Assembly: GCA_028554795.2 (NCBI GenBank)
Contig: CM068839.1
Location: 90,554,182 to 90,618,181, forward strand
From: Sinohyriopsis cumingii
Taxonomy: Eukaryota > Mollusca > Bivalvia > Unionida > Unionidae
Direction of reading: 5' to 3'
DNA length: 64,000 nt
Part shown: positions 8,722 through 16,909 of the stretch, piece by piece
How positions within the stretch are numbered: position 1 is the stretch's first letter
Layout: every line of letters begins with the position of its first letter
Made by a program: the position numbers and the translations under genes
Notes under the pieces: model-generated
Seen by the model: only the letters and a program-made list of their open reading frames with translations
Databases searched by the model: none
Told to the model about the DNA's origin: nothing

Positions 8722-9759
8722 ATGGAAAAAGTCTTAGCCAGCATTTACTACGATCCCTCTCATCCTGCAGGTTACGCAGGAGTTCAAAAATTGTATCGTG
8801 CTGCCAAAACTCGACTGAAAAGTCTCCGTTTACCTCAAGTGCAACGATGGTTACAAGAACAAGCTACCTACACTTTACACAAACCCATTCGACGCAAGTT
8901 TGCCAGAAGTCGCACCCGAGTGAAAGGCATCGATCATCAATGGCAAGCCGATTTAGCCGATGTCTCTTATTTGGCCAGCTACAATCGTGGCTACAAATAT
9001 TTGTTTTGTGTCATCGACGTCTTTTCCAAATTTGCCTGGGTCGTACCCTTGACTTCCAAATCCAGCAGCGTGTTAGTGCGAGTCCTGCAACGGGTGTTGA
9101 AACAAAGCGGTCGTCACCCTCTTCGATGGCAAACGGACAAAGGCACCGAATTTCTGAACCAAGCTTTCCAAAAAGAATCAAAGAAACGTGACATTCATTA
9201 TTTTACCACCGAGAATCCCGACACCAAAGCCAGCATCGTGGAACGTTTTCAACGCACTTTGAAAGAACGCATGTGGAAATATTTTACGCATACCACACTC
9301 TGAAGTACATCGACATCTTACCGCACCTGGTACAACCAATCTTACCATCGAAGCATCGGACGTCCAACGAGGACTGTCCCCAAGAAAAGTGGAGAGTTAG
9401 TCGTAGGAGATTGGGTGCGCATTGGCAAAACCAAACGCACTTTCGACAAAGGTTACTTACCTAACTGGACGACCGAATTGTTTCGCGTCACTGGACGAGT
9501 GCATGGCCGTCATCCTGCCGTCTATAAATTGGAAGACATGAACGGAGAAGTGCTCAAAGGAACGTTTTATTTGCCCGAGTTACAACGTGTCACCAAAAAA
9601 GAAGACGACGTGTACGACATCGAAAGCATTCTCGAACGCAGAACCCGTAAAGTGGACAAACGACGTGTCAAAGAAGTCAAAGTACGTTGGAAAGGATATC
9701 CACCCAGTTTTGATTCTTGGATCGACGCTTCGCAAGTCATCGACTATAAAAAGAAGTGA
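8722..9759 (+). pseudogene. Retroviral-type integrase with chromodomain, frameshifted
   Basis: Integrates the element by cut-and-join of its TIR ends. Visible parts: an N-terminal HHCC-like region (HPAGYAGVQKLY ... LQEQATYTLH), an rve core with D (WQADLADV), D (RWQTDKGTEF) and E (ASIVERFQRTLKE), and a C-terminal chromodomain (EVKVRWKGYPPSFDSWI). After KYFTH (about 9290) the frame breaks and about 80-100 bases present in element 2 are missing; the reading resumes near 9415. ATG 8722 is shared with element 2. A chromodomain integrase suggests targeting to particular chromatin. Confidence 0.9.
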
Positions 9760-9764
9760 CCATC

Positions 9765-10184
9765 ATGCCCTTTCACACAGACGCAGCTACGTCAACCACT
9801 CCTCCTTCACCCAGTTCTTCTGTGCAAGATTTACAAAAACAACCCTTGTGGGTGTGGTGCGGAGAACGTGTGCCTAAAACGCAAATCGTCTTTTTCTGCC
9901 ATATCTTCGTGGTGTATTGTGTCATCGGGGCAGCCATTGCCAATTTGAGTTTGCAACAAGGAGACAAACAATTTTGGACCATTTTATTGAGCAGTTGCAT
10001 CGGTTACCTGCTTCCCAATCCCTCCCTGAAATTCTCTTCCAACGGGAACCACGGAAATCTTGTGTCCAGTGCCAGTGCCAGTCACGACTCCAACAACAAC
10101 CACAACCAGAACCCCATTTTGGGCGGAGACACGCCTCTGACTTCCAGTAACCCCTCGGACAGCCACAGAACTCTGGAATTATGA
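9765..10184 (+). CDS. Two-segment membrane protein of Polintons
   Basis: About 139 residues. After a Ser/Thr/Pro-rich start comes LQKQPLWVWCGERVPK, a first hydrophobic segment (IVFFCHIFVVYCVIGAAIA), a short loop with QQGDKQFW, a second segment (TILLSSCIGYLLPNP), then a polar Asn/His-rich tail. The protein is well conserved in element 2. The LLSSCxGYLLPNP signature is one I associate with a small Polinton membrane protein of unknown role. It ends in ATGA, overlapping the penton start by four bases. Confidence 0.7.
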   Translation: MPFHTDAATSTTPPSPSSSVQDLQKQPLWVWCGERVPKTQIVFFCHIFVVYCVIGAAIANLSLQQGDKQFWTILLSSCIGYLLPNPSLKFSSNGNHGNLVSSASASHDSNNNHNQNPILGGDTPLTSSNPSDSHRTLEL

Positions 10185-11143
10185 GTCACCGAAACCAATT
10201 TTACTTAACCTTACCCAGTGACAGTTCCATGGAGGTGTTTCCCCACAACACGTTGTGCTGTTACACGGCCAAATTACCTCAGGCCATCCCCTTAGATCAC
10301 GAAGCTCATTGGGAAGTGGCTTTGGTAGAAATGATTCACCCAACACAAATCAAAAACATCACTGAAACTCAAAACACTTTTGACGTCGAAATTCTGGACC
10401 CAGCGGTGCAGGAAAAAATGACGAACAGTCCTCAACATAGATCACATCTTGCGAAGGACCCAATACCCCGTAACAGCAGTGACCCTTCTCCTCCTCTTTA
10501 CGTTTATCACTTTAAAATTAACTCAGGCCATTATTTTAGTGGTCAACATCTGGTGGAGGCCATCGCTGACAAATTCTATGCAACATTTGACAAAATTCTG
10601 ACCAAAATAGATAAACGTGTCACCATCGAGTACCACAAACGGTCTCACCGTCTACTCATCAAATTTCAAAATGAGAATAGAAGTATACGTATTAAATTTT
10701 GCCCTGGATTGTATGACATTTTGGGTGGAGACTTCAATTTGGTCACGGATAAGCACTCCAAAAAGTTTCACATCGCAGAGATTGACAACAACGAGCATTT
10801 TGCAAGGTATTTTCGTTTCCCGGTAGAACTGAACCAGGGACTGAATTTGATCTTTGTTTACTCCGATGTGGTGGAGTACAACGTGGTGGGACACACCTCC
10901 GTGCCGTTACTGCGTGTCATTCCTTTCAAAGTAAATTCTGCCACGGCCACTGACGAGGAAGGTGGAAACACTTATCACGTCCACCGCGAATTTGTCCATC
11001 CTCACTATTTGCCTGTCAGCAAGTCGTATTTGGACACGGTCAACATTGCTATAAAAGGAGATTTGGGACAAAATATTCCATTCACCAAAGGAAAAGTCAC
11101 GGTGAAACTCCATTTTCGAAAACGGTTCTCTCACGATTCGTAA
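10181..11143 (+). CDS. Penton (minor capsid) protein
   Basis: A 320-residue, uninterrupted protein of the single jelly-roll penton type. It starts with NQFYLTLPSDSSMEVFP and has the conserved WEVALVEMIHPTQ strand, YHKRSHRLLIKF, LYDILGG, VYSDVVEYNVVG and the C-terminal HVHREFVHPHYLPV ... VTVKLHFRKR block. It would form the capsid vertices. Its order (membrane protein, penton, pVI-like, MCP) is the same in element 2. It is one of the few large intact genes in element 1. The middle (about residues 85-110) is unlike element 2 and may be a variable surface loop. Confidence 0.82.
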   Translation: MSHRNQFYLTLPSDSSMEVFPHNTLCCYTAKLPQAIPLDHEAHWEVALVEMIHPTQIKNITETQNTFDVEILDPAVQEKMTNSPQHRSHLAKDPIPRNSSDPSPPLYVYHFKINSGHYFSGQHLVEAIADKFYATFDKILTKIDKRVTIEYHKRSHRLLIKFQNENRSIRIKFCPGLYDILGGDFNLVTDKHSKKFHIAEIDNNEHFARYFRFPVELNQGLNLIFVYSDVVEYNVVGHTSVPLLRVIPFKVNSATATDEEGGNTYHVHREFVHPHYLPVSKSYLDTVNIAIKGDLGQNIPFTKGKVTVKLHFRKRFSHDS

Positions 11144-11187
11144 GTCATGTATCCAGTGCACGACAGCGAGGACACGGTTTAGGAGAT

Positions 11188-11559
11188 ATGTTAAAATCGG
11201 CCTTTCGTTCGGTGGCCCCAGTGTTGAAACCGATGGTGACACGCGGATTGCACGCCTTGAAAGATGCGGCACTGACACAAGGCAAAGAATTTCTCCAAAA
11301 TGTCATCATCGACAAGCAAAACCCCAAAGAAGCCTTCATGAGGGCAGGCAAAAATGTCTTGCTGCAAACGGGTAAAGACCTTTTGGGTCGACGAGACACA
11401 CCTATAAATGCCCTGCACGCTACCGAGTCAGGCATTCAGCAAGGACAAGGCAGAAAGAGACGACGAAGAAAACACCCTTTCACCAGACTTCACACTTCTA
11501 AAGCGAGAAAGGCCAAGAAAAGAAGAACCGTTCGAGACTTAGACGTTTTCGATTATTGA
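11188..11559 (+). CDS. pVI-like minor capsid protein, N-terminus damaged
   Basis: 123 residues from ATG 11188: MLKSAFRSVAPVLKPMVTRG, an amphipathic helical region, then a very basic tail (KRRRRKHPFTRL, KARKAKKRRT) ending DLDVFDY. In element 2 the protein begins earlier with MYPVYRG and a QRGHGLGD segment that looks like an adenain-type cleavage site; in element 1 a deletion of about 13 bases after 11160 breaks that start. Position before the MCP and the Gly-rich N-terminus recall adenoviral pVI. The assignment is by analogy. Confidence 0.6.
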   Translation: MLKSAFRSVAPVLKPMVTRGLHALKDAALTQGKEFLQNVIIDKQNPKEAFMRAGKNVLLQTGKDLLGRRDTPINALHATESGIQQGQGRKRRRRKHPFTRLHTSKARKAKKRRTVRDLDVFDY

Positions 11560-11616
11560 GAAACAGCAACAAAAAAATCTTGCGCCTGTTCCAAGACCGA
11601 ACTGGACCTGTTTGCC

Positions 11617-12900
11617 ATGCCCCCCACCATGATGACCATGCAAGAATCCCAGTGGGTGGAATTTCACCCCCTCTCCTCATTGGCCGATTCCGCTCCCATC
11701 GAGTTTGAAATCAAAGGACAGCCCGAAGATTACATCGATCTGAATAGCAGTTACTTGTACCTGAAAGTCAAAGTTCTAGATAAGACTGGAGGTGGTATAG
11801 ACGGTGACGAGAAAGTAGCTCCCGTCAACAATTTCATGCATTCCTTGTTCAGCTCAGTGGACTTGTACTTGAATAACAAACTGGTCAGTAGCAGCATGGA
11901 TACTTACCCTTACCGTGCCTACCTGGAAAATCTCTTGACGTACGGAATAGATGCCAAGAATACTGGTCTCAATGCCTGCGTGCTGTGGGAACCTGACGAA
12001 GCGGGCGAATTTGATAAAACAGGTCTTGATGATGACCCCAAATCAAAAGATAGCAATGAGGGATTTGTAGAACGAAGAAACAGAATCAAAGATAGAAAGA
12101 GTTTAGAACTGATGGATCGTTTGCATTTGGACATGTGGTTGCAAGAAAAGTATTTGCTGAACGGGGTCAATGTCTGCTTGAGACTGAATCGCAGCAGTGC
12201 CGCTTTCCATTTGATGGCTAATAGTGCTGACGTCAATCCCAAAAGCAAAATCGAGGAGGCCAAACTCTACGTACGACGCGTGGAAGTGTTACCTAAAGTG
12301 GGAAACGACATCAGTCAGACGTTGAGCAGAACGACTGCCAAGTATCCCATACGACGCGTGGAAGTGAAAACGTTCACCATTCCTGCTGGACAGCATTCCA
12401 TGATCGAAGATCATCTGTTTCAAGGACAGTTACCCAAACGTTTAATCCTTGGTATGGTCTCGAATTCAGCCTTCAACGGAGCCTTCACTCAAAATCCTCT
12501 CAACTTTCGACACTTTTATGTGAAGAAAATCGAAGTCAGTCGCGATGGTAAGACCTTGTGTACCTGACCTTTCGAACCTGTCTTTAGTGACGACGAGACT
12601 AAGATGAATTACTTGAGATCGTACTTGTCCTTGTACGAAGCCACCGGTCAGTTAGGAACCAACACCAGTCACGGCATTACGTACGAGGATTATGCAGGAG
12701 GCTATGCTTTGTGGGCTTTTGATTTCACTCCAGACCAAGGCACCGACGAGGGACATTTCCACCCTATAAAATCCGGCCAGATTCGTGTGGAACTTCAGTT
12801 TGCAAAAGAGCTGCCAGAGACAGTGAACGTCATCCTGTATGCAGAATTCGATAATACGATAGAAATCAACAGTTTGAGAGAAGTCATTCTAGACTATTAG
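11617..12900 (+). pseudogene. Major capsid protein (double jelly-roll hexon type), one stop
   Basis: The conserved N-terminal ELDLFAMPPTMMTMQESQW is followed by EFEIKGQPEDYIDLNSSYLY, and the C-terminal half holds IEVSRDGKTLCT and the conserved YLSLYEATGQ ... GHFHPIKSGQIRVE. This is the hexon-like capsid subunit. Compared with element 2, a deletion between the pVI stop and TCTTGCGCC has removed the upstream ATG codons, leaving ATG 11617. An in-frame TGA at 12565-12567 replaces CGA of element 2, a C-to-T change at a CpG, as expected of methylated host DNA. After the TGA the frame stays open to 12900. Confidence 0.88.
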
Positions 12901-12950
12901 AAGCTAAGGAAGACTGTTATCCCTCTTTACCTAGTGGAGAAACTTTGGAG

Positions 12951-13409
12951 ATGGAATGTGCGGAAACTGTGGAAGGAGAATCCCAAGATAAAGACGAAGA
13001 CGTTGTCATGATGAAATCGAGATGGCCAGAACAAGAAGCCCATTTAGTCTCCTGTTTTGCCAAACACTTAGTCGAAAAAATGACGGAATTGATCAAGAAA
13101 AATTGCTATGGATGTCATAACGATCATCCCAGTCAAATTCAACACGATAAATGCCTAATGTTGAGTCAAGAAGAAAAATTGGACGAGTATCTGGACGATG
13201 CTTGGAGTCTCATCTCGGACGAAGACGTGTTGCACCAGTGGTATAAAGACTTGCGTGAACATTCTTGTCCACCATTAACCACTCAAGAGATCCATCGCAT
13301 CGAAACTCTCCTGAATCAGAGTGAGGAGACGAAACGAAGAAACGGTTATTTGTCAGACATTTTCAAGCAAAATGTCAGGATCGAATTGATGACTTATTAT
13401 TACCTGTGA
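12951..13409 (+). CDS. Small conserved Cys/His protein next to protease
   Basis: About 152 residues, acidic start then WPEQEAHLVSCFAKHLVEKM, a conserved NCYGCHNDHPSQIQHDKC cluster that looks like a metal site, and a C-terminal REHSCPPL..QEIHRIETLL. Element 2 starts nine or more residues earlier with MEDCCPS; element 1 has lost that ATG, so ATG 12951 is used. I know this C-x2-C...DHPSQ...H arrangement only as an uncharacterised Polinton protein. It lies between MCP and protease in both copies. Confidence 0.6.
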   Translation: MECAETVEGESQDKDEDVVMMKSRWPEQEAHLVSCFAKHLVEKMTELIKKNCYGCHNDHPSQIQHDKCLMLSQEEKLDEYLDDAWSLISDEDVLHQWYKDLREHSCPPLTTQEIHRIETLLNQSEETKRRNGYLSDIFKQNVRIELMTYYYL

Positions 13410-13437
13410 AGAAGAAGAAAAAAACACACACAAAACA

Positions 13438-13998
13438 ATGGATACCTGGGAACTTTATTACCTTTTGAACCACAGTTCGTATACGGCTTCTTGGAATCCT
13501 GTCGTCTGTGCTAAAGATGAACTCCCTGATCGCAAACCTCAAGACCATCTAGCTTACGTGATCAACACTGACGACAGTCATCTCCCAGGAACCCACTGGG
13601 TAGCCGTTTACTTTCCTCAAGAAGGATGTGTGGAATATTTCGATTCGTACGGATTGCCCCCTTTGGAAGACGATATCATTGACTTTATGAGAAGAAATGC
13701 TCAGACCACCCGATTCAATAATGTGAAATTACAAGGCACAGATTCCTTGGTGTGTGGACAATATTGTGTGTATTTGCTGCATCATCGCAGCCTGGGCTAT
13801 TCCTTAGAACATTTAGTGACTCATTTTGATCCTCGTTCTTCTTCAAGAAATGATGTGAAAGTATATTGATGGTTTTGTGACCATTATGCTTATCTTTTGT
13901 CTCAAGCTAGGAAATGTAGTGTCCATCAATGGCCTAATGACTTCCAATAGTGGAAATCACAATTTTATTCACAACGTTGTCAGCCCTGTTTAAAGTAG
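13438..13998 (+). pseudogene. Adenain-like cysteine protease, premature stops
   Basis: Adenovirus-type maturation protease that would cleave capsid and core precursors. The triad is visible: His in PGTHWVAVYF, Asp in VEYFDSYGLPP, Cys in LVCGQYCVYLLHH. The open frame from ATG 13438 is cut by TGA at 13867-13869 (CGA in element 2, again CpG decay) and by a later TAG; the homologous tail (WFCDHYAYLLSQ, CQPCLK) continues to 13998. The catalytic part is complete, so a shortened enzyme could still fold, but the 42-residue tail is lost. Confidence 0.88.
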
Positions 13999-14243
13999 AG
14001 TGTAAATTGAAGAAAAATTGTTTGTGATTTGAAAAAACGTTTGATGTTATAGTGTTGGATAATTGTTAAAAAATGTTAGAGTTGTTGTTTAGTGTTAAGT
14101 GATTTTTGAATAAAAAATGTTGTGTTTTGAAAAAAAAATGCCTTTGTCTTTTGTTTGGCTATGAGAATGTTTGATTCATGCTCTTTGACTTCTTACTATC
14201 CCTCTCATGACACTCATTGAACGTTGCGGCTCGAAAACCGTGG
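13999..14243 (+). other. 3' region of late block with AATAAA signals
   Basis: AT-rich stretch after the protease without a gene. It holds GAATAAAAAATG near 14108, a plausible polyadenylation signal for the rightward virion gene block. This contrasts with the histone-type stem-loop ends of the three small genes that follow. Confidence 0.45.
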
Positions 14244-14280
14244 AGGGATGTTTTCCTTCACGTCCGCGCTTTGACTTTAA
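14244..14280 (+). promoter_or_regulatory. Cassette A promoter motif
   Basis: AGGGATGTTTTCCTTCACGTCCGCG-type motif ending GCTTTGACTTTAA. The same motif (GGGGATGTTTTCC followed by TTCACGTCCGCGCTTT) stands in front of cassettes B and C and of all three counterparts in element 2. It ends about 55 bases before the ATG of ORF A. Confidence 0.6.
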
Positions 14281-14334
14281 GAACCGGGTTGTTTCCAGTC
14301 TAACCATCCATTGTCGACTCATCCTCCTACGAAG

Positions 14335-14712
14335 ATGTGCTCCAAACTAGCTAAGCTAAACGAAGCCTACGTGAATTTGCATAGGGTCAGACACAGTCTG
14401 ATACCGAAGCCAGAAGAGATAGAGAATGTGAGAATGCTAAAAGTCACTGAAGACCTGATTGAAGAGCTCTTCAGAGAAGAAGCGAACAGGGAGAAAGAAG
14501 AATGGACAGAGAAGTACAGACTTCAGAGACAGCAGCAACAGCAGCAACAGCAACAACAACAGCAGCAGCAGCAACCTGAAGCTGACAGAGGCTTTGTCGA
14601 TTGTCGTATCGACACCAAAGAGTTCTTCTTCTCTTTCCGAAGAAGCAGACCTATCGCCAGAAAGTCTATCCTCAGAGGACATCGCATTCTTAGAAACAAA
14701 AGATTGCCATAG
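14335..14712 (+). CDS. Terminal cassette ORF A: coiled-coil, poly-Gln protein
   Basis: 125 residues. The N-part is helical (SKLAKLNEAYVNLHRVRHSL), then acidic/basic heptads (TEDLIEELFREEANREKEEW), a run of 15 glutamines near residue 65 coded by mixed CAG/CAA (13 in element 2), and a Ser/Arg-rich tail (FFFSFRRSRPIARKS). ATG 14335 (MCSKLAK) is shared by both copies. The gene is followed at once by a histone-type 3' stem-loop. No domain recognised. The pattern 'helix then EELxxEE' recurs in ORFs B and C, so the three may be old paralogues. Confidence 0.65.
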   Translation: MCSKLAKLNEAYVNLHRVRHSLIPKPEEIENVRMLKVTEDLIEELFREEANREKEEWTEKYRLQRQQQQQQQQQQQQQQQPEADRGFVDCRIDTKEFFFSFRRSRPIARKSILRGHRILRNKRLP

Positions 14713-14734
14713 CAAACAAAAAAACAAAACAAAA

Positions 14735-14777
14735 AAAACAGCCCTTTTCAGGGCTACCCAATACTCTAGAAAAGAAA
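14735..14777 (+). terminator. Histone-type 3' stem-loop after ORF A
   Basis: AGCCCTTTTCAGGGCT (14740-14755) forms a 6-bp stem with a TTTC loop, preceded by A-rich DNA and followed by ACCCA, exactly as in animal replication-dependent histone genes. TAGAAAAGAAATAA about 13 bases on resembles the purine-rich histone downstream element that pairs with U7 snRNA. Confidence 0.8.
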
Positions 14778-15070
14778 TAACCATCAATTTGCCAATGTGT
14801 GTAGGTAGAGTAGTGTGAATATAAACACTAACTCTTTTTTTAATAGTGTGAGTGTATGTGTTTGTGTATAGGATTGTGCGTTTGTAAGTGCTCACGTACG
14901 TTGGTGTGGATAGTAGATTAAGATGATGGGTTTTTTTTGGCTGTTTGAGGTGTGGGGAGAGTAGATTTGGGGTTGGATTGTATTGCTTTGCGTATGTGAA
15001 TAGTCTATTGAAGTGATTAATGAAAAATTTTTTTAGAATAGGAATGGGAAGTATAAAAAAGTGAGTGAGT
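14778..15070 (+). repeat. Spacer A, duplicated after cassette B
   Basis: No gene. The stretch CATCAATTTGCCAATGTG, then TAAACACTAACTC and a GTGTTTGTG-rich section with AGCTCACGTA, is repeated at about 15618-15760 after ORF B, showing that cassettes A and B are tandem duplicates including their spacers. Mirrored copies lie at 25000-25270 and 25880-26150 in element 2. Confidence 0.6.
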
Positions 15071-15170
15071 GTTTCTTTTAGGTCCGCGCGTTGTTTTGGT
15101 CATGATCTAGGTAAGATCAATTTTATGTTTTTAGGGGGATTTTTCCATCACGTCCGCGCTTTCACTATAA
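15071..15170 (+). promoter_or_regulatory. Cassette B double promoter motif
   Basis: Two related boxes about 60 bases apart: TTTCTTTTAGGTCCGCGCG (from 15072) and TTTTTCCATCACGTCCGCG (from 15140), the second running into TTTCACTATAAATTG with a TATA box at 15165-15171. The linker holds ATGATCTAGGTAAGATCAAT, conserved before cassette C and in element 2. Confidence 0.6.
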
Positions 15171-15221
15171 ATTGAAACTCGCTGGACAGTCTAGCTACCC
15201 TGTTCATTCGTTGACAAAACA

Positions 15222-15536
15222 ATGAATACCAGAATTGTGAAACTGCTAGAACTCCAGATGCACCTGGAATATGCCAGGCGCATACTAAATGAACTGGCCG
15301 CGGAGGCCATTGTAGAAGGAGCAAGAATGAAAGAGGAGGAGGAGGAAAGAAGAAGAAAAGAAGAGGAGGAGAGAAGAAACAAAGAAGAGGAGAGAGGAAA
15401 TTTCAGAATCCCAGAGACAGAAAATTCGGATTCTGAAGCCACATATCCCGCCTCTGCACTCCCAAGAAGAAAGGTGAAAGGAGACTGGGGAAGAAGATGC
15501 GTGTGTGGCGCCAGGCCAGGAAGGTGCCATCATTAG
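15222..15536 (+). CDS. Terminal cassette ORF B: Glu/Arg-rich coiled-coil protein
   Basis: 104 residues. Helical start LLELQMHLEYARRILNELAA, then a long EEEERRRKEEEERR charged helix, and a short conserved tail with FRIPETENSDSEA and GDWGRRCVCGARPGRCHH, whose cysteines and histidines could bind metal. The element 2 copy is 126 residues, longer only in the charged repeat. Followed by a histone-type stem-loop. Not recognised; an early regulatory role is a guess from position. Confidence 0.6.
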   Translation: MNTRIVKLLELQMHLEYARRILNELAAEAIVEGARMKEEEEERRRKEEEERRNKEEERGNFRIPETENSDSEATYPASALPRRKVKGDWGRRCVCGARPGRCHH

Positions 15537-15572
15537 ATAGGTGCATCTGGAGTTTAAAAAAAAAACACAAAA

Positions 15573-15615
15573 CCAACAGCCCTTTTCAGGGCTACCCAAT
15601 ACTCTAGAAAAGAAA
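15573..15615 (+). terminator. Histone-type 3' stem-loop after ORF B
   Basis: AGCCCTTTTCAGGGCT at 15578-15593, then ACCCA and TAGAAAAGAAATAA, identical in layout to the stem-loop after ORF A. The 6-bp stem and TTTC loop are intact. Confidence 0.8.
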
Positions 15616-15826
15616 TAACCATCAATTTGCCAATGTGTGTAGGTAGTGTGAATATAAACACTAACTCTTTTTTAATAGTGTGAGTGTATGTGTTTGTGTG
15701 TTTGTGTGTTTGTGTTTGTAACAGCTCACGTATGTTTGTGTGAATAGTAGATTATGGGTTTCTTAATTGTTTCTTAGCGTATGTGGAGAGTATAGTTTGG
15801 GTTTTATTATATGAAATGAGAAAGTA

Positions 15827-15935
15827 GGGGGATGTTCTCCTTCACGTCCGCACGTTTTAAGTGATGATCTAGGTAATGTCAATTTTATGTTTTTAGGGGG
15901 ATGTTTTCCATCACGTCCGCGCTTTCACTATAAGA
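15827..15935 (+). promoter_or_regulatory. Cassette C double promoter motif
   Basis: Two boxes: GGGGATGTTCTCCTTCACG with TCCGCACG (15827-15854) and GGGGATGTTTTCCATCACG with TCCGCGCTTTCACTATAAG (15896-15934), linked by the same ATGATCTAGGTAATGTC spacer as in cassette B. It ends about 50 bases before ATG 15985. Confidence 0.6.
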
Positions 15936-15984
15936 ACCCACCACGTTCGTCGTTTGAACCATTCTACGGAATAACAGATACAAG

Positions 15985-16566
15985 ATGGAAGTGTCGGCGT
16001 TGTTTAATGACTTAAGAAATGTTTACTTTTGAATGATGGATGGAGAATATACTATTGAAAGGATAGAAAGAGAATGGAGGTTGAGAAAAAGTCTTGACTA
16101 TGTCAATGAACTACAATTAGCGAGGAAGATGATAGAGGAAATGATAGAGGAAGAAGTTAAGAGATTGAGAGGATTGATTCAACCAGAGTATGTAAGAGTG
16201 GGGACTATAAAAGAGTCTATGGACAAGGTAAAAGGAGTGAGATGTTATTTAGAAGAGCTAGAGAAATGGTCAGAGTGGAAGTTCGTGAAAAGGGGCAGTG
16301 AACAACTAAAGAAAGCGGAAGAAAAGATGAAAAAGATAATAGAGGAAGAAGTGCAGAAAATTAAGGACAGGTGGGCAAAAGATAGAAAAGAACAAGAGAA
16401 TAGAAAGAAAAAAGAAGAATATGAGAGACTGAACAATAACTGGATAAAAATCCAACAGAAGTTCCGAGCCATGGGTCACCCGGACTGGATGCCGGAAACA
16501 GAAAAGAAGAAGAAGAAAGGAATGATGGAAAAAAAAAGAGGATGGTGGAAGAAGTTTAGGAGTTAG
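15985..16566 (+). pseudogene. Terminal cassette ORF C: long coiled-coil protein, one stop
   Basis: 193 codons beginning MEVSALFNDLRN. In element 1 a TGA at 16030-16032 replaces the TGG of element 2; after it the frame is open from MMDGEYTIERI. Nearly all of the protein is Glu/Lys-rich helix (LQLARKMIEEMIEEEVKRL; EEKMKKIIEEEVQKIKDRW), with a small motif FRAMGHPDWMPE near the end and a basic tail. The identical length in both elements suggests it was under selection until recently. It is the outermost gene and its 3' stem-loop belongs to the TIR. Confidence 0.65.
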
Positions 16567-16581
16567 AAGAAGAAGAAAAAA

Positions 16582-16630
16582 CCCAAAGGCCCTTTTCAGG
16601 GCCACCCATATTTCTCGAAAAGAGAATGAC
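16582..16630 (+). terminator. Histone-type 3' stem-loop after ORF C (best match)
   Basis: CCAAAGGCCCTTTTCAGGGC and CACCCA (16583-16608) match the animal histone consensus in stem (6 bp), loop (TTTC), 5' flank (CCAAA) and 3' flank (ACCCA). AAAAGAGA at 16618-16625, 14 bases after the stem, is a near-ideal histone downstream element, complementary to the CUCUUUU of U7 snRNA. Confidence 0.85.
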
Positions 16631-16909
16631 TTTCAATTGCCTACCCCCTTTTTTTTTAAAAAAAATTTTTTTTTCAAAAAAAATCCCATGTTCAATTCCC
16701 CTTGAGGCTAGAGTTGCCCACGATTTTTTTCCCATGTTAAATTCCCCTTGAGGCTAGGTTTGCCCACGATTTTTCCCATGTTAAATTCCCCTTGAGGCTA
16801 GGTTTGCCCACGATTTTTTCCCATGTTAAATTTCCATTGAGGCTAGGTTTGCCCAGGGGTCTCTGTAATGCTAATTTCCATTGAGGCTAGGGTGCCCCAC
16901 TTCACTACT
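16583..16909 (+). repeat. Right terminal inverted repeat of element 1
   Basis: Homologous to the TIRs of element 2: stem-loop, a poly-T/A stretch, then about five units of roughly 44 bases (CCCATGTTAAATTCCCCTTG, AGGCTAGGTTTGCCCACGAT) and the end ACTACT. Where each element 2 unit has TACGTACAA, each unit here has TAGCCTCAA. The left partner is outside the window. Confidence 0.8.

Larger units (their letters stand above)
1..16909 (+). mobile_element. Polinton/Maverick (adintovirus-like) element 1, left end outside window
   Basis: The window opens inside PolB of a virus-like transposon. The rest of the gene set follows on the + strand: ATPase, core protein, integrase, penton, MCP and protease. 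The right end is seen directly: the sequence stops at ...TTCACTACT (16909), matching the AGTAGT terminus of element 2, and 16910-16915 (CATGTG) would be the target duplication to look for on the left. It is a close relative of element 2, in opposite orientation, with about 7 kb of host DNA plus the start of element 3 between them. Many genes carry frameshifts or stops, so the copy is probably dead. Calling it adintovirus-like rests on the gene set (chromodomain integrase, BIR genes, adenain, penton/hexon), not on a tree. Confidence 0.9.

Noticed and set aside
14523-14732. Poly-Cys/poly-Leu ORFs opposite the CAG/CAA tract
   Set aside because: Antisense shadows of the poly-Gln run in ORF A.
14735-14777. 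Stem-loops as bacterial rho-independent terminators
   Set aside because: No T-run follows; instead ACCCA and a purine-rich element, and the DNA is metazoan.
16690-16909. Regularly spaced repeats at element ends that resemble a CRISPR array
   Set aside because: Units of about 44 bases are contiguous, no unique spacers, located in TIRs, eukaryotic context.
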